This document shows positions 33,917-42,411 of a stretch of DNA of 64,000 nucleotides, one piece after another. The position numbers were made by a program, and so were the translations under genes. The notes below the pieces were generated by a model, which saw only the letters and a list, made by a program, of their open reading frames with translations, was not told the DNA's origin and did no database searches. The stretch spans positions 1 through 64,000 of the forward strand of contig JACKOM010000002.1 of NCBI GenBank assembly GCA_024234265.1. Reading direction: 5' to 3'. The first letter of the stretch is position 1, and each line of letters begins with the position of its first letter. This stretch comes from Oceanospirillaceae bacterium. GTDB lineage: Bacteria; Pseudomonadota; Gammaproteobacteria; Pseudomonadales; Oceanobacteraceae.

Positions 33917-35605
33917 ATGTTCAAGCAGATTCGTCTGCTGGTCGTTTTAACACTGGCGTCGCTGTGGCTCGCTGGTTGTGCTACTTACGGTCAGGGTGTT
34001 AAACAGGGTCTGGAACTGACCCAGCAAGGCCAATATGAGCAGGCCGCAGTGGCAATGGATAAAGCCCTGGATGCCAAAGGCAATGATCGTTTATTGCATT
34101 ATCTGGAATTAGGTTCCATCCAGCATCTGGCGGGAAATTACCAGAAATCCAACGAATTATTTCAAACCGCAGAAGGCATAGCCGAAGACCTCTACACCAA
34201 ACGTGTCAGTGAAATGGTCGTAGCTGCTATGACCAGCCCACGCAATGGCCCGTATCGCGGTAATGAATTTGAGAGGGTTTATATCAACTATTACAAAGCC
34301 CTCAACTATTACCTGATTGCGGCCAATGCCAGCGATAAAAAAGCCCGTGATGCAGCGTTAGAAGGTGCACGTATTGAAATTCGCCGTATCGATATGCTGT
34401 TAACCGCACTGGAAAACGAAAAGGGTGGTTATCAGGAACAGGCCGATAAAGAACAATCCATGTTTTATAAGTTGCTGAAGATTTTTGAAAAACTCAGCGG
34501 CGAAATTATTGATAAAGACAAACTGGTATTTCGTCAGGATGCCTATGCCAACTACATGGCGGGTCTGATTTACGAAAATGGCCGTGAATATGATGAAGCC
34601 CGCGTTGCCTACCAGAAAGCGGCGCAGTTATACGAACAGGGTTATAACAAACAGTACAAGCTTGATAGCGATATGCAGATGCAGTGCTGGTTCGACACTA
34701 TCCGCATGATGCAAAAAAGCGGTGGCTGGGATAACGAATGGCCGCAACTGGCGCAGAGTAAATTAACCGCAGCGAAACGTGACGAATTAAAAGAATACAA
34801 CCGTAATGGCCATGTGGTGGTGATCCAGCACGTAGGTATGATTCCGGAACGTAAAGAAATGAACCTGCTGATGACAGCCGATGAAATGGCCCGTGAGTTT
34901 GTGATTCAGCCAGTATTAACCGGCAGCGAAGCAGACCGTCAGGAACAGCTGATCTGGTTCTTCATGTTGTATGCCGATAAAAGCATCATTGGTCTGCTCA
35001 GCTCCCTGGGCAGCCCGGATTTTGCGAATAAATTGGCCGGTTTTGCCACCACTAAACGTCAGGGCATTGGCCCTATGTGGAGCGTTGCCGAAGGTATGGG
35101 CTTGATGGAGGCCATGAAAGGCGGCATGCGTATTACTGTGCCGTATTTCCCTATGACCAGCAGCCGGGTTGCGCCTTCTGCACTGACAGTAGATGGTAAA
35201 CAATATCCTATGCTGCGCTCAGAAAACTTAACTGAGCTGGCCCTGCAGCAAAATATCCTCGCAGCCAGTGGTGAAATTCAGGAAGCCATGGCCCGTGAAG
35301 CCTTCAAAGGTGTGACGGCCCAAAAAGTGGCCGGTGCTTTAGGCGGTGGTGATTTATTAAGTTTCGCTTCTAAACTGGCCGTGGCCGCAAGCTCCAGTGC
35401 AGAAACCCGTAATTGGTTGTTATTGCCGCGTGAAATTCGTATTGCCCGTGTTGTATTACCGGAAGGTGAGCATGAGTTAACCCTCAATAATCCTATGGTT
35501 GCGGGTGGTACTTACACAAAAACAGTTAACGTGCAGAAAGGCGAAATGGCCGTCTGGACAGTACGCAGTTTCGCCAATATGCCGGCCACTGCGGCCGCTA
35601 AATAA
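33917..35605 (+). CDS. COG3014-type TPR lipoprotein
   Basis: 562-aa outer-envelope lipoprotein. The signal peptide ends in WLAGC (acyl-Cys at 21). The N-terminal third has TPR-like helices (GLELTQQGQYEQAAVAMDKAL, LLHYLELGSIQHLAGNYQKSNELFQ, and YMAGLIYENGREYDEARVAYQKA). The C-terminal half is beta-rich, with PYFPMTSSRVAPSALTVDGK and LPREIRIARVVLPEGEHELTL. The layout matches COG3014, a family often next to LpoB and LPP20 genes as here. Function is unknown; a role in assembling peptidoglycan synthase partners is inference. AGGAGTG precedes ATG 33917. Confidence 0.82.
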   Translation: MFKQIRLLVVLTLASLWLAGCATYGQGVKQGLELTQQGQYEQAAVAMDKALDAKGNDRLLHYLELGSIQHLAGNYQKSNELFQTAEGIAEDLYTKRVSEMVVAAMTSPRNGPYRGNEFERVYINYYKALNYYLIAANASDKKARDAALEGARIEIRRIDMLLTALENEKGGYQEQADKEQSMFYKLLKIFEKLSGEIIDKDKLVFRQDAYANYMAGLIYENGREYDEARVAYQKAAQLYEQGYNKQYKLDSDMQMQCWFDTIRMMQKSGGWDNEWPQLAQSKLTAAKRDELKEYNRNGHVVVIQHVGMIPERKEMNLLMTADEMAREFVIQPVLTGSEADRQEQLIWFFMLYADKSIIGLLSSLGSPDFANKLAGFATTKRQGIGPMWSVAEGMGLMEAMKGGMRITVPYFPMTSSRVAPSALTVDGKQYPMLRSENLTELALQQNILAASGEIQEAMAREAFKGVTAQKVAGALGGGDLLSFASKLAVAASSSAETRNWLLLPREIRIARVVLPEGEHELTLNNPMVAGGTYTKTVNVQKGEMAVWTVRSFANMPATAAAK

Positions 35606-35626
35606 TTTAAGGAAGAGGAAAACATC

Positions 35627-36223
35627 ATGATGAAAAAAGCCCTGGCTGTTGCCGTAGCTGCCACCCTGTTAACCACTGGCCTGACTGGCTGTGGTGGTAA
35701 CCGCGTATCCCGCGTGGATGCCAACCAGGAAGTTGCCCTGACTGACCGCTGGAACGATAAAGACTCTGCGCTGGTTGCGGAAGAAATGATCGGCGATATG
35801 ATGACTTTCCCGTGGATTTCCGATTTCAAAGGCAAGGGCAAACCTACCGTGATTATTCAGCAGGTGCTGAATAAATCCCACGAGCATATTTCTGCTGAAA
35901 CATTCCTCAACGATCTGAAACGCGCCGTTATTCGTGGTGGTCAGGTGAAATTCGTGGCCGGTGGTGACGAGCGCGCCCGTGTACGTGATGAGCGTGCGGA
36001 TCAGGAATTAAATGCCAAAAACGCCAAACAAATGGGCCAGGAAAAAGCGGCTGATTTCGCCCTGTCAGGTACCATTAACTCTTTCGTTGATCAGTTAGGT
36101 GGTGACCGTGTGACTACCTATCAGGTGGATTTAAAACTGATCGACATGGAATCCAACGAAGAAGTGTGGAACGGCCAGAAGAAAATCAAAAAAGTGCAGG
36201 AGAAATCCAGCTTCGGCTGGTAA
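35627..36223 (+). CDS. LpoB-family penicillin-binding-protein activator lipoprotein
   Basis: 198-aa lipoprotein. The signal peptide runs to LTGCG (acyl-Cys near residue 22). The mature domain matches the LpoB/PBP-activator fold: ALTDRWNDKDSALVAEEMIGDM, PTVIIQQVLNKSHEHISAETF, DLKRAVIRGGQVKFVAG and ADFALSGTINSF followed by TYQVDLKLIDMESNEEVWNG. In E. coli LpoB spans the periplasm from the outer membrane and stimulates PBP1b. Unlike E. coli LpoB there is hardly any disordered Pro/Gln linker before the domain. It is flanked by the COG3014 and LPP20 lipoprotein genes with 21 and 6 bp gaps, an evident operon. Confidence 0.9.
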   Translation: MMKKALAVAVAATLLTTGLTGCGGNRVSRVDANQEVALTDRWNDKDSALVAEEMIGDMMTFPWISDFKGKGKPTVIIQQVLNKSHEHISAETFLNDLKRAVIRGGQVKFVAGGDERARVRDERADQELNAKNAKQMGQEKAADFALSGTINSFVDQLGGDRVTTYQVDLKLIDMESNEEVWNGQKKIKKVQEKSSFGW

Positions 36224-36229
36224 TAACCC

Positions 36230-37261
36230 ATGGCTTTTCAGTTGCTGAAATCCAGCGTTATTGCTGCTTCTTTACTGTTAGCCGCGTGTGTCAGCACGCA
36301 GGCTAAACCAGATGCCCATGCCCAGCCTGATTGGGTGGTTAACGAACCAAATCAGGCTGGCATGGCCTATGGCGTGGGTTCTGCCCCCGCCTATGGCAAC
36401 AGCGCCGATGCCCTGGCCCGTGCAAAAGATCTGGCATCCTATGCTTTAGTGCAGAAATTACGTGTGACCGTAAATGGTTCTTTCACCCAGGACGTGCAGG
36501 AAAACCGCCGCACCGGTAAAGAAACCGAGCTGGTGCAGAGTGTGCGTAATACCGTGAGCAGTAAAATCCCCGAGGCGGACTTACGTAACCTCGAAGTGGA
36601 TGGCTCCTGGGTCGATGAGAAAAACAAAGTGGCTTATATTCTGGTGAAACTCGACCGCGTAAAAGCGGAGCAGCAGTTACGCCGTGAAATCAGCGACATT
36701 GATATGCAGCTCACCGAACTGGCACAAACCCCGGCTACATTACCGACCCTGCAGCAATTACAGAAATTACTGCCCGCCCTGGCGATTTTCACTAAACGTG
36801 ATCGTCTTGCCGATCAGGCGCAATTGGTTTCTGTAAATGCCCGCCGCCCCCAGCCCGATGATGTCGTGAGTGGTTTAAATAACCGCATCAGTGATCTGCT
36901 GGATAAACTGGTGGTGACCCTGGAAGCGGATAACGAATCAGCTAAGGTTTTACGCCCCGGTTTAGTTGAGCAGCTCACCAAAACCGGCCTGCGTATTACT
37001 GAAACCGGCAATGCGGATTTACGTCTGCATTTCAGTGCTGAATTACCTGCACCTGTGGTGCGTGGTGGTAATTATTATGTGCTGGCTAATGGCAGTATGC
37101 GTGTCGACGACGCATCCGGCCGCACCCTGAGTGAATTCCAGAAAGAAGCCAAAGGTGTATCTTCGGCCTCTGAAGCGGTTGCCCGCCAGAAAGCGGCAGC
37201 CAATCTGGCGAATGAGCTGGGTGAGGAATTTGCCGTGACCCTGGTGGAAAAAATCGACTGA
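36230..37261 (+). CDS. LPP20-family lipoprotein
   Basis: 343-aa lipoprotein with the lipobox LLAAC (acyl-Cys at about 20). After the signal comes an LPP20-type domain: PDWVVNEPNQAGMAYGVGSAPAYG, ALARAKDLASYALVQKLRV, and VEVDGSWVDEKNKVAYILVKLDR-like core (LEVDGSWVDEKNKVAYILV). The C-terminal half, with RLHFSAELPAPVVRGGNYY and RKAAANLANELG-type ending (AVARQKAAANLANELG), adds a second domain of similar kind. It is last in the three-lipoprotein operon and is followed by an intrinsic terminator. Function is unknown; the context suggests work with the LpoB-like protein. Confidence 0.85.
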   Translation: MAFQLLKSSVIAASLLLAACVSTQAKPDAHAQPDWVVNEPNQAGMAYGVGSAPAYGNSADALARAKDLASYALVQKLRVTVNGSFTQDVQENRRTGKETELVQSVRNTVSSKIPEADLRNLEVDGSWVDEKNKVAYILVKLDRVKAEQQLRREISDIDMQLTELAQTPATLPTLQQLQKLLPALAIFTKRDRLADQAQLVSVNARRPQPDDVVSGLNNRISDLLDKLVVTLEADNESAKVLRPGLVEQLTKTGLRITETGNADLRLHFSAELPAPVVRGGNYYVLANGSMRVDDASGRTLSEFQKEAKGVSSASEAVARQKAAANLANELGEEFAVTLVEKID

Positions 37262-37299
37262 TCACGCTGATTGTCAGTTATGTCTGACAGGCAGGGTAT

Positions 37300-37331
37300 A
37301 AAACGGCGGGCAGATGACCCGCCGTTTTTTT
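37300..37331 (+). terminator. Intrinsic terminator of the lipoprotein operon
   Basis: AAAACGGCGGG (37300-37310) pairs with CCCGCCGTTTTTTT (37318-37331) around a seven-base loop, with a T-tract for the plus strand. Confidence 0.93.
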
Positions 37332-37366
37332 AGCAAGATGCTTAAAAAACACGACAAGGATGTGTA

Positions 37367-37828
37367 GTGGAATTTTCAGCGAATAAAAAGCTCGTTAAAT
37401 TATTTATGGACCAGGCCTGGAACCACGGGCGTTTTAATTTGCTGGAAGGTTTGGTGCAAAAAGATTTTATCTACACCAATAACTTTTCAGAACAGGCCAT
37501 GACCTACGTAGGCTTCTGCCATTATGTGGGAGTTATCCGCAGTGCAATTCCGGATTTACAGGTCGTACTCGATGAAATTATCGAAGAAAATAATCGCTTA
37601 GTTACCCGTGCCACATTTAATGGCACCGCTGTTAAAACCCTGTTTGGTGTACCACCCAGCGGTAAAATACTGGCCATTGAAAGTTATTCTTTCTGGTGTA
37701 TTGAACATCACAAAGTAAAAAGCCTGGACACCATCGCCGACCTGGCGGATTTACGATCACATCTGCAATTTGGTGACGCGGACAAGGCCCAGGTGAATTC
37801 GCATGGGCATGGCGGGCATAAAATTTAA
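37367..37828 (+). CDS. SnoaL-like / ester cyclase-type protein
   Basis: 153-aa protein of the NTF2-like SnoaL family. Typical segments are LVKLFMDQAWNHGRFNLLEGLV (helix 1), FIYTNNFSEQAMTYVGFCHYVG, AIPDLQVVLDEIIEENNRLVTRATFNGT and GVPPSGKILAIESYSFWCIEHHK. Members include polyketide cyclases and many uncharacterised small proteins. The start is GTG 37367 with AAGGA about nine bases upstream. No ATG fits. Its stop overlaps the stop of the convergent HD-GYP gene by 4 bp. Physiological role is unknown. Confidence 0.8.
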   Translation: MEFSANKKLVKLFMDQAWNHGRFNLLEGLVQKDFIYTNNFSEQAMTYVGFCHYVGVIRSAIPDLQVVLDEIIEENNRLVTRATFNGTAVKTLFGVPPSGKILAIESYSFWCIEHHKVKSLDTIADLADLRSHLQFGDADKAQVNSHGHGGHKI

Positions 37829-39402
37829 GCGGGGTCAGGGTAGGCAAGTTTGCAATGCACAAACTCGTCTGCGGCTTCCATAAAAGCTTTTACCATTTGT
37901 GGATCAAAACTCTTACCCGCTTCAGCCTGAATATATTCAAGTGCCTCATTAATGGTATGGCCTTTACGGTGCGGCCTGTCACAGGTCATAGCATCGGCCA
38001 CATCGGCGATGGCTACAATTCGGGCTGCAACATGAATTTCCTCCCCTTTGAGACCCAGTGGATAACCCGAACCATCCCAGCGTTCATGGTGCTGCCCGGC
38101 AATAATCGCCGCGACCTTCAACATGGGGCGCGGGGAGGTTTGCAGCATTTCCTGACCGACTAATGTGTGGGTCTGGCTGATAGTATGATCTTCGGCTGTG
38201 TATTCAGTGTGTTTCATGCGCACAGCATCGGGGATAGCGATTTTACCAATGTCATGCAGAGGGGCTGCGAGGTGAATTAACTCGCAAAAGGCGTGGTCGT
38301 AACCCATGAGTTTGGCCATGTGATAGGACATCTGCGCAACACGACGCACATGGTTTGTGCCTTCTTTATTGCGTTGTTCAACCAGCTCCCCTAATACATA
38401 AACAAGTTCACGCCGGGTACGGGCAATTTCTTCTTTTTGCTGCAGGTTATCGTGGGTGATGGCAACACAGCTGGTGAATAAATCCAGCAAGTGAGTATCA
38501 AACGGATTTAATGTGCGTTTGGGGCGAACAAATAAAAGATTATCGGCCTCGTTTTGGGTTTGGTAATAACCTACATACACATCCTCTGTAGTGAGGCGTG
38601 AATGTGCCTGACGGGCCTGACTGAAATATTCTGAAATATCCTCGGGTAATTCTTCATGTTCTTCTAACCAGGCGCGTATACCGCCAATGGCCGCAAGAAT
38701 ATCGTAGTGGTTTTTTTCATGGGCCTGGGCGGCAACCGCATCCAGGGTGCGCGCAACCACAGCTTTATCTTCAAGCTGCAGCAGCAGGCCAATTTCCTCC
38801 AATACCGCGGAGGCAAATACCGGCAGGTTATGGGTATCGACTATTTTGCTGATGGAATTAATCAGTTTTTCCAGGCCGATCCTGCTTTTATCAATCATTA
38901 AAATATCGCGGTAAGAGCGCAGGGCGGAATACATCAGGGTTTTCAGTTTGGTGGTGGTTAACTCGGTTTTGTTTTTGTAGTCGTTAATGTCGTATTGGGA
39001 AATCACATGTTCTTCCGGTGCCTGGCCGGGCTGACCAGTACGCAGCACAAGGCGCACTTGCTGATCGTCGAGGGTTTCACGGATAAACCGCACAAGCTGC
39101 AAACCGGCATCGTCGGTTTCCATGACTACATCAACCAGGGCTAAAGCGAAGGCAGGTTGTTCGCGCAGGATCTGTTGGGCTTCTTTGTTGGAGTAAGCAT
39201 GCACAAAATCGACCTTGGCACCTTCAAACTCGAAATGACGCAGTACCAGGTTGGTGACGGTATGCACCTGCTCCTCGTCATCCACAATTAATACACGCCA
39301 GGGGTTATGGGTGGGGTTGGCGGGTGCTGCGGAGGTTGTTTCTTCGGCGGGATCATCACCAAATAACAGATCTGAATCGGACATAACAGGCCTCGTTGTC
39401 AC
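37825..39402 (-). CDS. Response regulator with REC, DUF3369 and HD-GYP domains
   Basis: 525-aa probable cyclic-di-GMP phosphodiesterase. The REC domain (residues ~35-160) has VLIVDDEEQVH, the phospho-acceptor Asp in LALVDVVMETDDAG and a conserved Lys in YKNKTEL. A DUF3369 region (~165-320) follows. The HD-GYP domain (~330-520) has HLAAPLHDIGKIAIPD with the HD pair, GQHHERWDGSGYPLGLKGEE with GYP, and VAIADVADAMT. All metal ligands appear intact. The gene is divergent from the yfiR-like and histidine-kinase genes with a 76-bp shared intergenic region, so it is the likely output partner of that kinase. Confidence 0.93.
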   Translation of the reverse strand: MTTRPVMSDSDLLFGDDPAEETTSAAPANPTHNPWRVLIVDDEEQVHTVTNLVLRHFEFEGAKVDFVHAYSNKEAQQILREQPAFALALVDVVMETDDAGLQLVRFIRETLDDQQVRLVLRTGQPGQAPEEHVISQYDINDYKNKTELTTTKLKTLMYSALRSYRDILMIDKSRIGLEKLINSISKIVDTHNLPVFASAVLEEIGLLLQLEDKAVVARTLDAVAAQAHEKNHYDILAAIGGIRAWLEEHEELPEDISEYFSQARQAHSRLTTEDVYVGYYQTQNEADNLLFVRPKRTLNPFDTHLLDLFTSCVAITHDNLQQKEEIARTRRELVYVLGELVEQRNKEGTNHVRRVAQMSYHMAKLMGYDHAFCELIHLAAPLHDIGKIAIPDAVRMKHTEYTAEDHTISQTHTLVGQEMLQTSPRPMLKVAAIIAGQHHERWDGSGYPLGLKGEEIHVAARIVAIADVADAMTCDRPHRKGHTINEALEYIQAEAGKSFDPQMVKAFMEAADEFVHCKLAYPDPA

Positions 39403-39478
39403 ACGTCCTGTGAGTCTAGCTGCTTTTTCAGCGCCTGCTGCTAAGATCAGAAAAGGTCAATCCCACGGGACAGGTGCT

Positions 39479-40006
39479 TTGCACAAGGGTTTATTGTTTT
39501 TTTGGCTGGTGCTCGCGGCGATGGCCGTCAGGGCCGACGATGCCGCCAGCAAGCTGGATGCGGTAAAGGCTGCCTATGTCTTTCGCATCAGCAGTTTTGC
39601 GGTCTGGCCCGACAATAGCGCTGCGCAAAATATGACCCTGTGTATTGCCGGTGAACATGTTGAGGGCATTGCTTCAGTCTTGGGGGAAAAGACCGCCGGC
39701 CGTAAAATTAAGGGGCGCAATATTGTTGTGCGTTACCTCAATCGTTATGACGAAGTGGAGGCCGGCAGTTGCGACACCCTGTATTTGTCCGAGGGGGCTA
39801 ACCGTAGCTGGTTTGTTTTGCCTGAAACACTTTTCAATCGTCTGCTGATTATCAGCGACCCGAGTTTATCCCTGTCTGGTATATCCCTTATCCGCCTGTT
39901 TATGAAGGGTGGAAACATTGTATTTGCCGTTGATTCTGAAGTACTTAAACGCAGCCAGCTACAGTTGCCTGCCAGTCTGTTATCTCTCGCGCAGAAGGAT
40001 GACTGA
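39479..40006 (+). CDS. YfiR-family (DUF4154) periplasmic protein
   Basis: 175-aa protein from TTG 39479 (MHKGLLFFWLVLAAMAVRADD), which gives a good signal peptide. No ATG fits, and frames open further upstream overlap the HD-GYP gene. The mature part is YfiR-like: LDAVKAAYVFRISSFAVWPDN, MTLCIAGEHVEGIASVLGEK, SCDTLYLSEGA, LLIISDPSLSLSGISLIRLFMKGGNIVFAVD. In Pseudomonas and E. coli YfiR is a periplasmic redox/envelope sensor that inhibits the CHASE8 diguanylate cyclase YfiN. Here the next gene (1 bp on) is a CHASE8-like histidine kinase instead. Start choice is moderately certain. Confidence 0.82.
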   Translation: MHKGLLFFWLVLAAMAVRADDAASKLDAVKAAYVFRISSFAVWPDNSAAQNMTLCIAGEHVEGIASVLGEKTAGRKIKGRNIVVRYLNRYDEVEAGSCDTLYLSEGANRSWFVLPETLFNRLLIISDPSLSLSGISLIRLFMKGGNIVFAVDSEVLKRSQLQLPASLLSLAQKDD

Positions 40007-40007
40007 T

Positions 40008-41603
40008 ATGGGTTGGTATGCAGGTTTGGGTTTCAGTCGCAAAATTCAGTGGGCAATGGGTGTTGTGACCATCAGTATGTTGTTCCTGGCGCTTATTCCG
40101 ATGGGCTATGTGGCCTACAGCAGTTTCAAAACCAACCTGGAAAATATTGCCCAGGAAAAAGCCCGGATTCTGGCCCGCATCAGCGCGGCGGGTGTGGTGT
40201 TTGATCAGGCGGGTTCCGTTAACGAATTGCTGACCTCCCTCGAAACAGACCCTGATCTGGAAAGCGCCGTGGTGTTTAAAGCCCAGCTCGACGGCAGTGA
40301 AATGCCGTTTGCTTTTTACGACCGTAAAAACCGTACCCTGGAGCAAGCCGCCGAACAACCCGAACGTATGGGCTGGCAGGATGATGTCTACCGGCATATG
40401 GAACCCATAGTGCTGGATGGTGAGTTAATCGGCGAGTTGCACATCACCCTTTCTGCCAGCAGGTTAATGTCATTTATTTATACTGGGGCCGGGTTTCTGG
40501 TGCTGGTGCTGGTGCTCGGCATTATGACGACACTCTTTATCACCCAGAAAATGCGTGCCTACCTCGCCAAGCCCCTGAATGATTTAAGCCATGCCGCGCA
40601 GCGTGTGGCCCTTGAAAAAAATTACAGTCAGCGGGTGGTGATTGATACCCGTGATGAACTGGGGGAATTAGGGGCTTCATTTAATCAGATGCTGTCAGAG
40701 CTGGAAGCCTACGATCACTACCGCATGGAAAAAGAAACGGAAATTATCCAGCTCAACGCCATGCTGGAGGAAAAAGTCCTTGAGCGTACACGGCAGCTGG
40801 AAAAAAGTTTCGAAGATCTGAAAATGGCCCAGAACCAGATGGTGGAGCAGGAAAAAATGGCCTCGCTGGGCGGTTTGGTTGCCGGGGTTGCCCATGAAAT
40901 TAATACCCCAATCGGCATCAGCATCACGGCGGCCAGTCACCTGGATGAGGGTATCCGCAATCTCGCCAAGAGTTTTAAAGAGGGCAAACTCACCAAAAGC
41001 CTGTTCAGTGAATTTATGGAAATGCTGGGTGAGAGCAACAGCATTATTCAGACAAACCTGCACCGTGCGGCTGAACTGGTGAAAAGCTTTAAGCTGGTGG
41101 CGGTGGATCAATCCAACGAACAGGCCAGGTTATTTGATCTGCAGGAATATCTGCAAAACGTGTATATGTCTCTTGGGCCAAAACTGAAAAAAACCCGCCA
41201 TCAGGTCATGCTCAATGTGCCTGAGCATATGACCCTGTTTTGCGACCCCGGTATTTTCAGCCAGATTATGACCAATCTGGTGATGAACAGCCTGATCCAT
41301 GGTTTTAAAGGTATCGACGCCGGGGAAATTCACATCGATGTGCACGACAAGGGCGATGAAATTGAATTTATTTACCGCGATAACGGCCGGGGGCTGGACC
41401 CTTCCGTGGCGGACAGAATTTTCGAGCCTTTTGTCACCACAACCCGCGGCCAGGGTGGCAGCGGGTTAGGTACCCATATTGTTTATAACCTAGTGACCCA
41501 GGCCCTGAAGGGGAAAATCCGTTGTGATTCCAGCCCGGGGCAGGGCGTGGTTTTTTCCATCAGTTTTCCGCGCAATGCCGTGTCCATTCCGAATGCAACC
41601 TGA
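40008..41603 (+). CDS. Sensor histidine kinase with CHASE8-like periplasmic domain
   Basis: 531-aa membrane kinase from ATG 40008 (MGWYAGLGFSRKIQW), with AGAAGGA eight bases before it. Two membrane segments at ~16-38 and ~150-175 flank a periplasmic domain whose sequence (AQEKARILARISAAGVVFDQ, ESAVVF, FAFYDRK) fits CHASE8. A HAMP domain and a coiled coil follow. The HisKA box is VAGVAHEINTPIG. ATPase boxes are NLVMNSLIHGF (N), DNGRGLDP (G1), FEPFVTTTRG (F) and GSGLGTHIVYNLV (G2). It probably senses through the YfiR-like protein and phosphorylates the REC-HD-GYP regulator encoded divergently; the pairing is inferred from context. Confidence 0.92.
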   Translation: MGWYAGLGFSRKIQWAMGVVTISMLFLALIPMGYVAYSSFKTNLENIAQEKARILARISAAGVVFDQAGSVNELLTSLETDPDLESAVVFKAQLDGSEMPFAFYDRKNRTLEQAAEQPERMGWQDDVYRHMEPIVLDGELIGELHITLSASRLMSFIYTGAGFLVLVLVLGIMTTLFITQKMRAYLAKPLNDLSHAAQRVALEKNYSQRVVIDTRDELGELGASFNQMLSELEAYDHYRMEKETEIIQLNAMLEEKVLERTRQLEKSFEDLKMAQNQMVEQEKMASLGGLVAGVAHEINTPIGISITAASHLDEGIRNLAKSFKEGKLTKSLFSEFMEMLGESNSIIQTNLHRAAELVKSFKLVAVDQSNEQARLFDLQEYLQNVYMSLGPKLKKTRHQVMLNVPEHMTLFCDPGIFSQIMTNLVMNSLIHGFKGIDAGEIHIDVHDKGDEIEFIYRDNGRGLDPSVADRIFEPFVTTTRGQGGSGLGTHIVYNLVTQALKGKIRCDSSPGQGVVFSISFPRNAVSIPNAT

Positions 41604-41608
41604 GTTCG

Positions 41609-42049
41609 TTATTCCCCTAATAAAATTCGCCAGTGATTTTCCTCCACGGGCATCACGCTCAGCCGGCTGCGTGTTACCAATAACATGTCTGCCAGGGCCG
41701 GATTTTGTTTAATACTTTCCAGCGTAATGATTTGCGGTAATTTCCTGACAAACCTGACATCCACCGCAGACCAGCGGTTTTCCTGCAGGGACTTTGCATC
41801 GTAATAGGGGCTTTGTGGATTAACCGCAGAAGGGTCAGGGTAAGCGGTGCGGGCAATTTCCATGATGCCGGCAATGCCTGCCGGCTTGCAGCTGGAATGG
41901 TAAAACATCACCAAATCGCCGGTTTGCATCTCACGCATAAAATTACGCGCCTGATAATTGCGCACGCCGTCCCATAAATTGCACCCCTTGCGTGCGAGGT
42001 CGTCGATAGAAAATTCATCCGGTTCGGACTTCATCAGCCAAAATGTCAT
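41609..42049 (-). CDS. EVE domain-containing protein (Thy28/YdcG-like)
   Basis: 146-aa single-domain EVE protein. It begins TFWLMKSEPDEFSIDDLAR and continues LWDGVRNYQARNFMREMQTGDLVMFYHSSC, then VEIARTAYPD-like IMEIARTAYPDPSAV and WSAVDVRFVRKL. EVE domains are PUA-related and bind modified bases in DNA or RNA; the cellular task of stand-alone members is not settled. Length matches family members. It is convergent with the histidine-kinase gene (5 bp gap) and its upstream region is shared with the 43-aa ORF at 42280. Confidence 0.9.
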   Translation of the reverse strand: MTFWLMKSEPDEFSIDDLARKGCNLWDGVRNYQARNFMREMQTGDLVMFYHSSCKPAGIAGIMEIARTAYPDPSAVNPQSPYYDAKSLQENRWSAVDVRFVRKLPQIITLESIKQNPALADMLLVTRSRLSVMPVEENHWRILLGE

Positions 42050-42155
42050 ACAGCCCCTTTACAATTTATTGCTTGCCGCACATTATGCGCGCCTGCGCAC
42101 AAAACCAATAAAAATGCGTGGTTTTCAGCGGTTTTTGAACCATCCCCGGAAGTAG

Positions 42156-42171
42156 TGTGATGTTCGTCACT
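42156..42171. promoter_or_regulatory. CRP/Vfr-like binding site
   Basis: TGTGA (42156-42160), six bases, TCACT (42167-42171): one mismatch from the ideal TGTGA-N6-TCACA. It lies in the 230-bp divergent region between the EVE gene and the 43-aa ORF, a sensible place for a regulator site. Identity is by motif only. Confidence 0.45.
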
Positions 42172-42279
42172 GTGCTGGCGCAGGCAAGATTTTACAGTCA
42201 TAAAAATAATTATGGATAGCTCTCGGTTATATCGGCAAAAGTTTTGCAGGAAGCAATTCGGTCCGAGTGGAGCAAGTAA

Positions 42280-42411
42280 GTGAACCCAAGAAAGCCCGAT
42301 TTATTAATTCTGTTGAGCCTGATTTTTGTGGTAGGTGCAGCGGCGACGAGTTTAAGCGCGAACAGCGAAACCCGTCACCCTGAGCAAGTATCGCAATACA
42401 TCATCCGCTGA
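42280..42411 (+). CDS. Small membrane or secreted peptide, 43 aa
   Basis: GTG 42280 has a GGAG ribosome site seven bases upstream, and the frame ends at TGA 42409-42411. The peptide begins MNPRKPDLLILLSLIFVV and continues GAAATSLSANSETRHP, ending QVSQYIIR. One hydrophobic segment (~8-27) suggests an inner-membrane or signal-anchored peptide. Small proteins starting MNxRKPDLLI occur near the same locus in pseudomonads as far as I recall; this should be checked. Its last 11 bp overlap the 3' end of the convergent cyclo-ligase gene. Confidence 0.65.
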   Translation: MNPRKPDLLILLSLIFVVGAAATSLSANSETRHPEQVSQYIIR

